DNA of 64,000 nt from a candidate division FCPU426 bacterium (GCA_030591525.1 JAUVAV010000001.1:1-64000); one strand, 5' to 3'; counted from the first letter of the stretch, positions 7,774-16,236 are shown. A program made the numbers and translations. The notes: generated by a model from the sequence alone, not told the origin.

Positions 7774-8957
7774 GCGGCGCCCTGATTCTGGTACAAATTA
7801 TCCAGAAAGCTGTCCACTACCCGGCTTAGCGGCTGGGAGGGTATAAGAAAAGCATCATGCCCGGAGGCTGATTCAATTTCCACGTATGAAACATCTTTAT
7901 TGTTTTGACGCAGAGCTTTTACTACTTCTTTGGACTGAGAAGAGGGAAAAAGCCAGTCCGAAGTAAAGGATATTACCAGACTTTTGGCCCGCACCCGCGC
8001 GCAGGCGCGTTCCCAGGAACCTTGGCCCCAATCTTCCGCGGCATTATAATAGTCCATGGCTTTGGTAATATAAAGGTATGAATTAGCGTCAAAACGCTGA
8101 ACAAAACGCAAGCCCTGAGCGTGCAGATAATTTTCCACCTCGAATTCCCGCGTTAATTCATAACTGTACTCTGTCTTGTTCTGGAGGCGTCTTCCAAACT
8201 TGATGTTCATGGATTCTTCCGACAGGTAGGTAATATGTCCGATCATGCGGGCAATCCCCAGGCCGGTCTCCGGCCGGACTTCTGAGGAGTAATAAGCTCC
8301 CTGGCGCCAATTCGGGTCGGAAATAATAGCATGACGTCCCACTTCATGAAAAGCAATGGCTTGAGGAGACAGTTTCGAGGTCGAGGCGATAATAATTGCG
8401 GAACGGGTCTTTTCAGGATAACGCAGGCACCACTCCAGAGCTTGCATACCTCCCATGGAACCGCCGGCCAACGAAAGCAGGCACTCAATGCCTAATTGGT
8501 CCAGTACCAGTTTCTGGACTTTAACCATATCACCGAGCGTCAGCATGGGAAAGGTCACGCCAAAGTGACGATTGGTTTCGGGGTTTATGGCTGCCGGCCC
8601 GGTAGTTCCTTTGCAGCCGCCCAGCACGTTGGTGCAAATTATAAAATAACGGTTGGTGTCAAAAGCCCGGCCGGCCCCAATCATAAAATCCCACCAACCC
8701 GGTTTGGCATCCTTAGAATGATGATACCCGGCCGCGTGCGCATCCCCGGTTAAGGCATGCAAAATAAGTATGGCATTATCGCGCTGAGGATTTAGTTCCC
8801 CGTAGGTTTCATAGGCCACTTGAATGGGGCCCAGATTACGTCCGCAATCCAGCATCAAGTCATCCGGCGGGGCAGCTACCTGCATAGTATGGGTTTTTAC
8901 CAGACCTACGGATCCGGAATTCGCCAATCCGCCATTTTTTCCATCCTTGATCGCCAA
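7770..8957 (-). CDS. metX: homoserine O-acyltransferase (acetyl or succinyl)
   Basis: An alpha/beta-hydrolase of 395 residues that activates homoserine for methionine synthesis. The nucleophile elbow is G-G-S-M-G-G-M-Q, the ALTGDAHAAG segment is typical, and the Asp (TSDWLFP) and His (GHDAF) of the triad are near the C terminus. I choose TTG at 8957 with an AGGGAG eight bases upstream; upstream in-frame codons lie in repeat C and are not conserved protein. It heads the operon metX-metW-lipoprotein-nfu-nudix, in which every junction overlaps by four bases. MetX usually uses acetyl-CoA, but some members use succinyl-CoA and the sequence alone does not settle this. Confidence 0.93.
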   Translation of the reverse strand: MAIKDGKNGGLANSGSVGLVKTHTMQVAAPPDDLMLDCGRNLGPIQVAYETYGELNPQRDNAILILHALTGDAHAAGYHHSKDAKPGWWDFMIGAGRAFDTNRYFIICTNVLGGCKGTTGPAAINPETNRHFGVTFPMLTLGDMVKVQKLVLDQLGIECLLSLAGGSMGGMQALEWCLRYPEKTRSAIIIASTSKLSPQAIAFHEVGRHAIISDPNWRQGAYYSSEVRPETGLGIARMIGHITYLSEESMNIKFGRRLQNKTEYSYELTREFEVENYLHAQGLRFVQRFDANSYLYITKAMDYYNAAEDWGQGSWERACARVRAKSLVISFTSDWLFPSSQSKEVVKALRQNNKDVSYVEIESASGHDAFLIPSQPLSRVVDSFLDNLYQNQGAA

Positions 8958-8980
8958 TTCGTAATCTCCCTGGAATAGTA

Positions 8981-9117
8981 CTAGGAGCCTGAGCAATTAG
9001 TTGCTCAGGCTTCAGAGCATTTGAGATTCGATAGTAGAAATTAGATAAAATATCTCAAATGCGGTCTACTTTCCACTATCTACTCTCAAAAAACCGACTA
9101 AATGCTCAAGCTCCTAG
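8981..9117 (-). repeat. structured repeat of the 157-bp family, short copy C
   Basis: 137 bp bounded by CTAGGAG and CTCCTAG. It is shorter than A, B and D both in the terminal hairpin (GCCTGAGCAA/TTGCTCAGGC) and in the 5' arm. The core on the minus strand reads GTAGACCGCATTTGAGAT, and its partner arm reads ATCTCAAATGC in a slightly mismatched form, so the stem base A has become T on one side with the matching change on the other. It lies just upstream of metX. Confidence 0.82.
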
Positions 9118-9260
9118 TGCCTTATTTTAAATCAGAATACCAAAATGCCGAATAACTTGGCAATCATTATTTTGAAGATGCAGTAAAAGACTTGCATCCC
9201 GGTATGGTTTTGGAGTATTATGCGCTAGTTCCTGTTGCGAAAAGATAATTTTGGTTTTTT

Positions 9261-9393
9261 ATCATTCCGAGGAAGCGAAACGACCGAGGAATCTCCTTGA
9301 AAATCAGGGTTTTTAGAGATTCCTCGCTGCGCTCGGAATGACAAAGCGTGAGAATCCCGTTAAAAAAGGCTTTCCGCAACAGAAACTAACTCA
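9261..9393. repeat. dispersed TCCTCG...CGAGGA inverted repeat
   Basis: TCATTCCGAGGAAGC and AGATTCCTCGCTGCGCTCGG-AATGA form an imperfect inverted repeat, followed by a shared tail containing CTTTCCGCAACAGAAACTAA. Near-identical sequence recurs at 57080-57213, and a shorter piece at 32190-32265. This repeat type is widespread in bacterial intergenic DNA. The rest of the 9118-9471 interval shows no gene. Confidence 0.75.
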
Positions 9394-9471
9394 ACTTCGA
9401 CTCAATTTACAAACCTATTACAAGCCTGAATTAATCCAGGTTGAGCTAACAAATTAAAGGAGTAAAGATTT

Positions 9472-10293
9472 ATGCCTAGTTATCATTATACCACCCCCGG
9501 CCCGCGTTTTTCCTTCGGCCAGCCCTGGACGCCGGCTGTCAAACGGCTGATTATAATCAATGTGATCGCATTCCTGGCGCAAATTGTCTTTGCCCAGCGA
9601 TTGCCGCTTCAATTACTGGGACTTCAGCTCCCGGAAATGTTTTTATATTCGCGCATCTGGCAGCCCTTCACCTATCTGTTTCTTCATGCCGGTTTCTGGC
9701 ATTTGGCTTTTAATATGTTTGCCCTTTGGATGTTTGGCTGCGAGGTTGAGCTGACCCTGGGCGCACGGCGTTTTTATCTTTACTATTTTATTACCGGTGT
9801 CGGCGCCGGACTCTGCGTAGCTTTGGTAGGCCGGTTGGCCGGAGAACACAGTCTAACCATCGGAGCTTCGGGAGCAATTTTCGGCGTTTTAATGGCTTAT
9901 GGAATTTTATTTGCCGAAAAAAAAATCACCTTATTGGTTTTCTTCGTGTTGCCGGTTACTATGAAAGCCAAAATGATGGTCCTGCTTTTCGGTATTTTTG
10001 AATTCCTGGCCGGCGTGGGAAATGCTTTTGGACGAGTATCCCATCTGGCTCACTTAAGCGGTCTGGTAATCGGCTATCTCTTCTTTTTAATCGGATGGCC
10101 TGAATTGGCCCAACGTTTGACTTTTTGGAATGATATAAAAATGTGGTGGTTCAGCCGCCGGGTGCGTAAATTCGAACCCGAAGAGGATATTGATCAAATC
10201 CTGGAAAAAATTTCCCGTCAGGGCATTGGCTCGTTATCCCGCCGGGAAAGAGAGATCCTGGCTCAAGAATCCAAACGCCGACGCGGCGAATGA
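9472..10293 (+). CDS. rhomboid-family intramembrane serine protease
   Basis: A 273-residue multi-pass membrane protein. The catalytic Ser lies in the G-A-S-G motif (about residues 130-133) and the His in the later HLAHLSGLVIGYLFF helix (about 186-200). The WQPFTYLFLHAGFWHLAFNM segment matches the conserved loop and helix 2 (H-x-N-M). Rhomboids cleave transmembrane segments within the inner membrane; targets cannot be predicted. The charged C terminus (about residues 225-273) is an extra cytoplasmic tail. AAAGGAG lies upstream of the ATG. Repeat F starts 24 bp after the stop. Confidence 0.93.
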   Translation: MPSYHYTTPGPRFSFGQPWTPAVKRLIIINVIAFLAQIVFAQRLPLQLLGLQLPEMFLYSRIWQPFTYLFLHAGFWHLAFNMFALWMFGCEVELTLGARRFYLYYFITGVGAGLCVALVGRLAGEHSLTIGASGAIFGVLMAYGILFAEKKITLLVFFVLPVTMKAKMMVLLFGIFEFLAGVGNAFGRVSHLAHLSGLVIGYLFFLIGWPELAQRLTFWNDIKMWWFSRRVRKFEPEEDIDQILEKISRQGIGSLSRREREILAQESKRRRGE

Positions 10294-10317
10294 CCCGGGA
10301 AGAGGTTAGCGGGTTAC

Positions 10318-10474
10318 GTAACCTTTCCGTTATGGTACTAAAATCGCATTGTGATAAGTAAGCGTTGAGAAAAGAAAATCGAAAATTGACCGCATTTGAA
10401 TATTATTATCTAGGTTTAAGGTTCAAATGCTTTGTAACCTATCAGTCATATTAGTACCATGACTGATAGGTTAC
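10318..10474 (+). repeat. structured repeat, diverged subfamily, copy F
   Basis: Bounded by GTAACC and GGTTAC. It holds GAAAATTGACCGCATTTGAA, the matching arm TTCAAATGC (about 10431) and a terminal hairpin TAACCTATCAGTCAT / ATGACTGATAGGTTA. Copy G at 54846-55002 has the same order of parts. The terminal hairpin lies between the convergent rhomboid and H1-like lipoprotein genes and could also terminate transcription. Confidence 0.82.
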
Positions 10475-10478
10475 CGGG

Positions 10479-11489
10479 TTACCCGGTGTTTTGTTTGGGA
10501 AATGGTAGAATTTTTGCCTTTTTCACGGTCTTTTTAGCGGTCTTCTTCACGGTCTTCTTCACGGTCTTCTTCACGGCCTTTTTCACGGCCTTCTTCACGG
10601 TCTTCTTCACGGCCTTCTTCACGGTCTTCTTCACGGTCTTATACCTGCTTATTTTTTTTCTCCGGACTGCCTTTACGCGCAGCGCGGTAACAGGTTTTAT
10701 CTCTATCGGCTCTTCTTTTGGTTCCTCCCTAACCTCGCTTATTGCCTTTGTTTCTACCGGCACCTCGGGTTGGAGCTCTGTTTTTTTCTCTGCTTCAGGA
10801 AGAACAGCTGTTGGTTTTAATTTCTCCTGCTCGAGTTTATCAGTCTCATATTGGGATGGAATCCGGATTTCCTCGTCCGGTGGTCTTTCCACCATTTTCC
10901 CTGGTTTGCGTCTTTGCTGGGTTCGGCGCCAATATAAATAAACCACTGTACTTAATAAAACGAATACAATTAAAATCATTGCCAGCCAACCAGCAGTTCC
11001 GGACCTCGTATCAGCGGTTGATATCGGCCTGCGGGCTGCCATTACAGACGGAATTGGCGTAGGGGTATACATAATCTCGTCGCCCGGAATCAAAGGAGGA
11101 AGAGCAGCCGTATCTTCAACCGCTTCGGCTTGGTCGCTTTCCCTCCCAGTCGTAAATTCTTCTTCCCAAGTATCCTCAGGTTCATAGACCCCGGGCGAAG
11201 ACACCGGAACAACGGGGACTCGGCTTATCGTTGGAAACGGCGTGGGTTGCAACTTCGGAGTGGGTTTTGGGGATGGTTCAATCCAGGGAGTTTGTTCCGG
11301 GATCGCTCCTTCGGCTTCGCTCCCTTCGGCTTCGCTCAGGACAGGCAGCATCGGTGAAGCCGGGGTGGCAATGACGGCCGGAGTAGGCGGCAAATCCTCT
11401 GATTTAATGGTTTCTTTAGATGGCGCGCAAGAAATCACCAAGCATAATCCAATAGAAAATAGAGCATAATAAATTTTCTTATTAGCCAT
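10479..11489 (-). CDS. lipoprotein/membrane protein with histone-H1-like lysine tail
   Basis: 336 residues, family not recognised. Parts in order: signal with lipobox ending L-V-I-S-C (Cys near 21); a Pro/Thr/Ser/Glu-rich linker to about 160; a transmembrane helix around 166-186 (LAMILIVFVLLSTVVYLYW) followed by Arg residues; an acidic-basic linker; and a tail of about a dozen KKTV/KKAV units. If both anchors are used, the tail lies on the cytoplasmic side and could bind DNA or another polyanion; this is inference. I start at the second ATG, five bases after GGAGG. It lies 18 bp downstream of the NtrC-type gene and is probably co-transcribed. A dispersed repeat encodes residues LSEAEGSEAEG in the linker. 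Confidence 0.7.
   Translation of the reverse strand: MANKKIYYALFSIGLCLVISCAPSKETIKSEDLPPTPAVIATPASPMLPVLSEAEGSEAEGAIPEQTPWIEPSPKPTPKLQPTPFPTISRVPVVPVSSPGVYEPEDTWEEEFTTGRESDQAEAVEDTAALPPLIPGDEIMYTPTPIPSVMAARRPISTADTRSGTAGWLAMILIVFVLLSTVVYLYWRRTQQRRKPGKMVERPPDEEIRIPSQYETDKLEQEKLKPTAVLPEAEKKTELQPEVPVETKAISEVREEPKEEPIEIKPVTALRVKAVRRKKISRYKTVKKTVKKAVKKTVKKAVKKAVKKTVKKTVKKTAKKTVKKAKILPFPKQNTG
10518..10640 (-). repeat. 12-bp coding tandem repeat (KKTV/KKAV)
   Basis: About ten tandem units related to TTCTTCACGGTC on the plus strand, encoding the lysine tail. Units differ mainly at one base (GTC versus GCC, Val-Thr versus Val-Ala), so the copy number is probably unstable by slippage. Confidence 0.85.
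11308..11345. repeat. dispersed CCTTCGGCTTCGCTC repeat inside a gene
   Basis: Two copies of CCTTCGGCTTCGCTC followed by AGGACAGG. The same module occurs between genes at 40683-40734. Here it is in frame and encodes LSEAEGSEAEG in the lipoprotein linker. Confidence 0.85.
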
Positions 11490-11507
11490 CATATCCTCCA
11501 TCTGTTT

Positions 11508-12908
11508 TCATCCTAATCCGTATTCCTTCATTTTATTATAGAGCGTTTTATAATCTATTTCCAGCTTTCTAGCGGTTATGGTGCGGTTCCAATGAGTAGT
11601 TTCCAAAGTATCCCGAATAACCCGGGATTCAATATTGGAAACTTCGCGTTTCACTATTTCTTTCAGTGAGGTTCCGCTCAGGTCAGACCAGACCGGCTCT
11701 GGCGGAGAAGGCTGTCTCTCCGGCACTTCCATTTCGGTTAATTGTTTTTCCGGAAGATGCCCGACTTCCACCCTCTCGTTTGCCAGTACCACCGCCCGTT
11801 TTATGACATTCTTAAGCTCCCGGACATTTCCCGGCCAGGCATACTGCTCAAACCAGGACATGACTTCCGGGCAAATTTCTTTCACCGACTTATTAAACTG
11901 ACGGTTGAAAACATTCAAGAAATGTTTGGCCAGGAGGGGAATATCTTCACACCGCTCCCGCAAGGTGGGCAGGCGCAGCATAAATTCATTTAAGCGGTAG
12001 TAAAGGTCTTCGCGAAAGTGCCCCTGCCGAATGGCCTGCTCCAGGTTAATATTAGTGGCAGTAATAATCTTAGCCTTAAAAACCTGTTCCTCTTTACCGC
12101 CCAAGCGGTAAAACCTCCGTTCCTGGAGCACCCGCAGCAGTTTGACCTGAACCGGTATGGGAAGATTGCCTATCTCATCCAGAAAGAGAGTCCCGTCTGC
12201 CGCATGCTCAAAACGCCCGGTCTTCCTGGCGGTAGCGCCGGTAAAAGCTCCGCGTTCATAACCAAAGAGTTCGCTTTCCACCAAGCTTTCCGGCAGGGTA
12301 GCGCAGTCTACTGAAACAAAAGGGGATTTGGCTCGCGGACTTTTGGCATGCAAGGCACGGGCGGTTAATTCTTTGCCTGTCCCTGAGTCTCCGCGAATCA
12401 TTACTGTAATATCATGCGAAGCGATATGCTCGATAATCCCCTGAAGTTCCTTCATCTTGGGGGATTCACCCAGCAGTTGTTCCGGACTCTTATGGATTTC
12501 AATCTGGGTCTTGAGGGTTTTAACTTCTTGTTGAAGTTCCTTGGCCTTTATGGCATTGGCCACGGTGATAAGCAACTCATCCAGGTTGATGGGTTTGTTA
12601 AGAAAATCGTAGGCTCCCAACTTCATGCATTTTACCGCAATATCCACATCACTGAAAGCCGTAAGCATTATAACCTGATCATCGGAGGACAGTTTTCGTA
12701 TTTCTTCCAGAACCTTAATGCCATCCCAGGGCTGCATTCGGATATCCAGTAGATAGATATCAAAACGCTCCTCCCGGCTTGCCTCCACAGCCTTAGGACC
12801 ATTATAGGCGGTACGCGTAATATAACCCTCAGCCATAAGGGCCCGGGATACTATGTTACAATGGTCAGGTTCATCATCCACGATTAAGATTTTTTTTTGA
12901 TTTTCCAC
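11508..12908 (-). CDS. sigma-54-dependent response regulator, NtrC family
   Basis: 466 residues. Receiver domain 5-120 with phospho-Asp in YLLDIRM; AAA+ domain about 145-380 with Walker A GDSGTGKE, the sigma-54-contacting GAFTGA loop and Walker B TLFLDEIG; a C-terminal Fis-type helix-turn-helix (WNRTITARKLEIDYKTLYNK). When phosphorylated such proteins remodel sigma-54 RNA polymerase to open promoters. GTG start. No histidine kinase gene is adjacent, so its sensor is elsewhere. The H1-tailed lipoprotein follows after 18 bp, which suggests the two serve one process. Confidence 0.95.
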   Translation of the reverse strand: MENQKKILIVDDEPDHCNIVSRALMAEGYITRTAYNGPKAVEASREERFDIYLLDIRMQPWDGIKVLEEIRKLSSDDQVIMLTAFSDVDIAVKCMKLGAYDFLNKPINLDELLITVANAIKAKELQQEVKTLKTQIEIHKSPEQLLGESPKMKELQGIIEHIASHDITVMIRGDSGTGKELTARALHAKSPRAKSPFVSVDCATLPESLVESELFGYERGAFTGATARKTGRFEHAADGTLFLDEIGNLPIPVQVKLLRVLQERRFYRLGGKEEQVFKAKIITATNINLEQAIRQGHFREDLYYRLNEFMLRLPTLRERCEDIPLLAKHFLNVFNRQFNKSVKEICPEVMSWFEQYAWPGNVRELKNVIKRAVVLANERVEVGHLPEKQLTEMEVPERQPSPPEPVWSDLSGTSLKEIVKREVSNIESRVIRDTLETTHWNRTITARKLEIDYKTLYNKMKEYGLG

Positions 12909-12974
12909 TGGGCTGCTTGTCCTCTATTTTAAAATGTTAACCAAGACGAAATGAAGCTTCTCCCCCGGAGGTTC

Positions 12975-13048
12975 TGGAGGCGGCACTCGGAGTCGAACCG
13001 AGGATAAGGGTTTTGCAGACCCTGGCCTTACCGCTTGGCGATGCCGCC
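12975..13048 (-). tRNA. tRNA-Cys (GCA)
   Basis: 74 nt including an encoded CCA. Acceptor GGCGGCA/TGCCGCC, discriminator T, anticodon loop CTGCAAA with anticodon GCA, and T-loop GGTTCGACTCC. It follows tRNA-Gly after 44 nt and is probably in the same transcript. Confidence 0.93.
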
Positions 13049-13092
13049 CAATCCAAATCTGTCGGTCCACTAGCAACCGACAGGTAACTTTC

Positions 13093-13167
13093 TGGAGCGG
13101 GAAATGGGGCTTGAACCCACGACATCTACCTTGGCAAGGTAGCGCTCTACCACTGAGCTATTCCCGC
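13093..13167 (-). tRNA. tRNA-Gly (GCC)
   Basis: 75 nt including an encoded CCA. Acceptor GCGGGAA/TTCCCGC, D-arm GCTCAGTGGTAGAGC, anticodon loop TTGCCAA with GCC, and T-loop GGTTCAAGCC. Confidence 0.94.
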
Positions 13168-13181
13168 CTAAAACGGCCTGT

Positions 13182-13210
13182 ATTCTAATAATCCGCCTAA
13201 AACTTGTCAA
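13182..13210 (-). promoter_or_regulatory. promoter of the tRNA-Gly/tRNA-Cys unit
   Basis: Minus-strand TTGACA (13210-13205), 17-bp spacer, TAGAAT (13187-13182); the tRNA begins 14 nt further on. The -35 box overlaps the stop codon of the ExeA-like gene. Confidence 0.75.
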
Positions 13211-14037
13211 GCTTTATCCCCGGCTGTCAAACCCAGATCATTTCCCACGCCCACTATAACCTCTTCATCCACTGTTTCCTTTTTAATTAAAAAACTTTCC
13301 AATAAAGCATTATCGCAAATAGTATTGATTAAACGCGGAATCCCTTGGGAATATTGGTACACCTTCCGGCAGGCGCCGGAAGAAAATATTCCCGCTTCGC
13401 CCTCGACCGTGTTCATCCGATGGTGGATATACTCCACCACGTCCTCTTCTTTAAGACTCGGAAGAACAAATTTCAGTGCTATACGCTGCCGCAACGGTGG
13501 ATCGAGCGCAATATTTTGCTCCAACTCCGGAAGCCCGACCAAGACAATAGAAAGAAGTTTTTGTCCCGGCACTTCAAGGTTTAGCAGTCCCCGGAACTCT
13601 TCAAAAATTCCCCGACTGACCAACATGTTGGCTTCATCGATAATTACCACGGCTTTTTTTCCCGCTTCGTGGATATCCATAAGACGTTCACATAGCGCGG
13701 GAAGGATTTCGGCTTTTTTTTCCCCGGGATCTTCAACCCCGAGTTGCAACGCTATTTTACGCAACAGCCATTCCGCTGTAATTTCGGAATGAATAATTAC
13801 CAGCAAAGAGGCTTCAAAATTCCCGTCATTTTCCAGGTTTTCCAAAAGCTTGCGGGCCAATAAAGTCTTGCCGCAGCCCAGTTCCCCTAACATAACCGCG
13901 AGGCCTTTCATGGTATTAATGCAATGCATCATCCTGATCAGCGCTTCGGCATGCTGCCGGCTTTCATAAAAAAAACGGGGCTCCGGTGCGTTGGAAAACG
14001 GTTGTCCTTTCAGTTTGAAAAAAGATTCATAGCTCAA
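13207..14037 (-). CDS. ExeA/GspA-like AAA ATPase
   Basis: 276 residues. The start YESFFKLKGQPFSNAPEPRF is the standard opening of the ExeA family. Walker A reads GELGCGKT (about 51-58) and Walker B VVIIDEAN. ExeA-type ATPases help assemble secretion channels through peptidoglycan, and relatives sit in exopolysaccharide and Tn7-like systems. This copy is short and lacks the C-terminal transmembrane and peptidoglycan-binding parts of full ExeA, so it is probably a soluble ATPase. It follows the TPR protein by 17 bp in one operon, which suggests a joint role in envelope assembly or secretion. Confidence 0.83.
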   Translation of the reverse strand: MSYESFFKLKGQPFSNAPEPRFFYESRQHAEALIRMMHCINTMKGLAVMLGELGCGKTLLARKLLENLENDGNFEASLLVIIHSEITAEWLLRKIALQLGVEDPGEKKAEILPALCERLMDIHEAGKKAVVIIDEANMLVSRGIFEEFRGLLNLEVPGQKLLSIVLVGLPELEQNIALDPPLRQRIALKFVLPSLKEEDVVEYIHHRMNTVEGEAGIFSSGACRKVYQYSQGIPRLINTICDNALLESFLIKKETVDEEVIVGVGNDLGLTAGDKA

Positions 14038-14054
14038 AAACCTACTCTCCTTCC

Positions 14055-16157
14055 CTACACATAAGAAACACGTCCCCGGCGCCCTTTGCCCGCCGGAGGG
14101 GGATCCTGGTCATCCCCCGCACCCCGGTTTTTTCGTGAAGACCGGCTGGAATCCGGTTGCTCCGCTTCCGGCTCTGGGGTGGAAGCAGCGGCCTTCGTAG
14201 CGGCGACCGGTTTTCGCGCCGCCGACCGGCTGGGAGATGCCGGCTTTTCCGCCTGTTTCCGCAATTTATCCTGTTCTATCATTTTCTTTTGTAGTTCCTG
14301 TTTTTTTACCTGGGCTTCCTGGTTTCCCGGTTCAATCTCAAGAATTTTTTGATAAATTTTAAGCGCTTCGCTTAAAAGACCCTGCTTGGTATATATCTCC
14401 GCCACCGTCACAGTCATGAATTCATCCTGTGCTCCGCCATCAATCTGGTCTTCCTTGGTATTGCCGACCGCCTCAAAAAATTCCCGCTTTTGAGCGGAAG
14501 ATTTAGCGGCTATGGGCGTCTCCGTTGCCGCGCTCCGCTGGGATCTCACCTGTGCTTCCCGCTGCGCCCGTTCACGTGCCTCCCGCTGTACCCGCTGTTC
14601 ATCGCGCTCATCGCTGGAATCCCCGGCCTCCCGGCCGGAAGCTTTAGCGGACACCGCATTCTCAGGATTGATACCGGCGAACATGGCATAAACGCGAGTC
14701 AAAGCTTTTTTAACTTTTCCGTCATTCGGATCATTTTTGAGAATTTTTTGGTAGATCTCTATAGCTTCGTCCAGGGAATTCTGTCGGATATACGTATCGG
14801 CAAGATTCATCATCATCTGCGTATCGTCCTGCTCGGGCGGAGAATCCTCCTTCGGGGCAGAAGGTTCCGCTTTTAAAGCAACCGGGGCTTCTTTCCTGAT
14901 CCGGGGAGCGGGAGTCTCCGGCACCTCGCCCATTAATTCCCCGGCTTTGGATCGCATTTGTTCGGCTTCTTGGGATTTCCCCTCAGCCTCTAAAACCTCG
15001 GCCAGAGCAATACAGGCTTCACCGGCCTGGTATTCCAAACCGGCATTATATGAAGCATCCGCTAATTTTAAATACAGCTGATGGTTTTGCGGATCAAGCT
15101 TGATCGCCTGGTTGGCGCAGGAGGCGGCCCGTTCCCATTGCTCATCCGCCGCGAAAGTATCCATAGCCTGAATAAATTTATCCCTGGCTACATCCATTTT
15201 TTCCTGACGTATGGCGGTTTCTGCCATTTTTTCCAGAGCATCGGCGTTTTTGACGTCGATTTTCACTAATCGCTCATAGAGCGTGAAAGCCTCGGTAAAT
15301 TGCCCGGCCTCATTAAATATCTGGGCCAAATGCGTCAAAGCCCCTTGATGACTGACTTTGAATTTAAGCAGCGTTTCAAACTCACTGCGTGCCTTTTTCA
15401 TTTCTTCCTTTTGATAGTAGACTAATCCCATATAATAACGAGCCTCTATACTCTTAAGCTGGATCGCCTTCTGGGCGAATAATTGACCGCGATCCAGATT
15501 GCCCTGACGAATCAACTGCTCGGCCACCAGTAAAAACTCCTTTTTAGCATCCGAATCCGAGCCTTCTTTACCATGAATTTCACCCAATGCGATATGCGCC
15601 TGAAGGTTGTTGGGCGTCAATTTTAAAATGCGTTGAAAAACCACCTTAGCTTTAGCAAACATGCGGTTGGTATAAAGAGCGTTTCCGATGACTAAGTATT
15701 GTTCCGAGGCCTCGGTTTTTCTTCCTTGTTTGACCAGTAAATCACCCAATTTTTGGTAGTTCTCGAAATTCTTAGGCTCCTTGGCAACTGCCTGCTTCAA
15801 CCTGCCAACCTCCTCGTCCTCCTGATCCGCCTCCGGGCTTTGCTCCCGGGTTTTCTTCTCGGCCATGGATGAAACAATTTCTTCCACGCTATCCGGGTCC
15901 AATTTGCTCATCTTGCGAAGTATAATTTCCACCTTCTCCTTGGCGCCCTGTTGATGAAAAACCTCAACCGCCTGCTTATAATAATCTAATGCCTCGGTTA
16001 TCCTGCCTTTCCGGGAAAAAACATCCCCCAGCATATTCAAGGCGTTAAGGTCCGACGGATCCATTTTCAGAATCTCATGGTATTCCTTGATGGCTTGCTC
16101 AAAACGTCCATCTCGAAAATGAAGATAGGCGGATTTAATCAATGACTTTTTATCCAT
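14055..16157 (-). CDS. large TPR-repeat protein
   Basis: About 700 residues of tetratricopeptide repeats, with signatures such as A-I-K-E-Y-H-E-I-L-K-M-D-P at about 20 and A-L-K-I-Y-Q-K-I-L-E-I-E-P near 600. Linkers of Glu/Ala/Pro/Arg separate the repeat blocks (about 395-445 and 510-570), and the C terminus is Ala/Pro/Ser then Arg-rich. No signal peptide or membrane helix is visible, so it is probably a cytoplasmic scaffold. I use the ATG at 16157 (MDKKSLIK) with GGGGGA upstream; an in-frame TTG six codons earlier lacks a ribosome site. The ExeA-like ATPase is next in the operon. Confidence 0.85.
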   Translation of the reverse strand: MDKKSLIKSAYLHFRDGRFEQAIKEYHEILKMDPSDLNALNMLGDVFSRKGRITEALDYYKQAVEVFHQQGAKEKVEIILRKMSKLDPDSVEEIVSSMAEKKTREQSPEADQEDEEVGRLKQAVAKEPKNFENYQKLGDLLVKQGRKTEASEQYLVIGNALYTNRMFAKAKVVFQRILKLTPNNLQAHIALGEIHGKEGSDSDAKKEFLLVAEQLIRQGNLDRGQLFAQKAIQLKSIEARYYMGLVYYQKEEMKKARSEFETLLKFKVSHQGALTHLAQIFNEAGQFTEAFTLYERLVKIDVKNADALEKMAETAIRQEKMDVARDKFIQAMDTFAADEQWERAASCANQAIKLDPQNHQLYLKLADASYNAGLEYQAGEACIALAEVLEAEGKSQEAEQMRSKAGELMGEVPETPAPRIRKEAPVALKAEPSAPKEDSPPEQDDTQMMMNLADTYIRQNSLDEAIEIYQKILKNDPNDGKVKKALTRVYAMFAGINPENAVSAKASGREAGDSSDERDEQRVQREARERAQREAQVRSQRSAATETPIAAKSSAQKREFFEAVGNTKEDQIDGGAQDEFMTVTVAEIYTKQGLLSEALKIYQKILEIEPGNQEAQVKKQELQKKMIEQDKLRKQAEKPASPSRSAARKPVAATKAAASTPEPEAEQPDSSRSSRKNRGAGDDQDPPPAGKGRRGRVSYV

Positions 16158-16206
16158 TACTCTATGTTCCCCCAAACAAACCCAAAACCTAAATATAGAT
16201 TTTTAT

Positions 16207-16236
16207 ATGTTATCATTCATAATTATTAAGTGTCAA
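16207..16236 (-). promoter_or_regulatory. promoter of the TPR/ExeA-like operon
   Basis: Minus-strand TTGACA (16236-16231), 18-bp spacer, TAACAT (16212-16207), 50 nt ahead of the ATG at 16157. Confidence 0.55.

Noticed and set aside
8958-8996. upstream start of metX at 8996
   Set aside because: These codons come from repeat C and are not conserved protein; TTG at 8957 has a good ribosome site.
8958-9471. SAM riboswitch upstream of metX
   Set aside because: I find no SAM-I or SAM-II motif; the interval holds repeat C and a dispersed hairpin repeat.
10318-10474. integron attC site or gene cassette
   Set aside because: The element is palindromic and lies at a gene end, but the GTTRRRY/RYYYAAC core pair is absent and the neighbours are ordinary chromosomal genes.
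10518-10640. CRISPR or minisatellite outside a gene
   Set aside because: The 12-bp units are in frame and encode KKTV/KKAV.
12937-13125. 62-residue ORF on the minus strand
   Set aside because: It covers the tRNA-Cys gene and part of tRNA-Gly.
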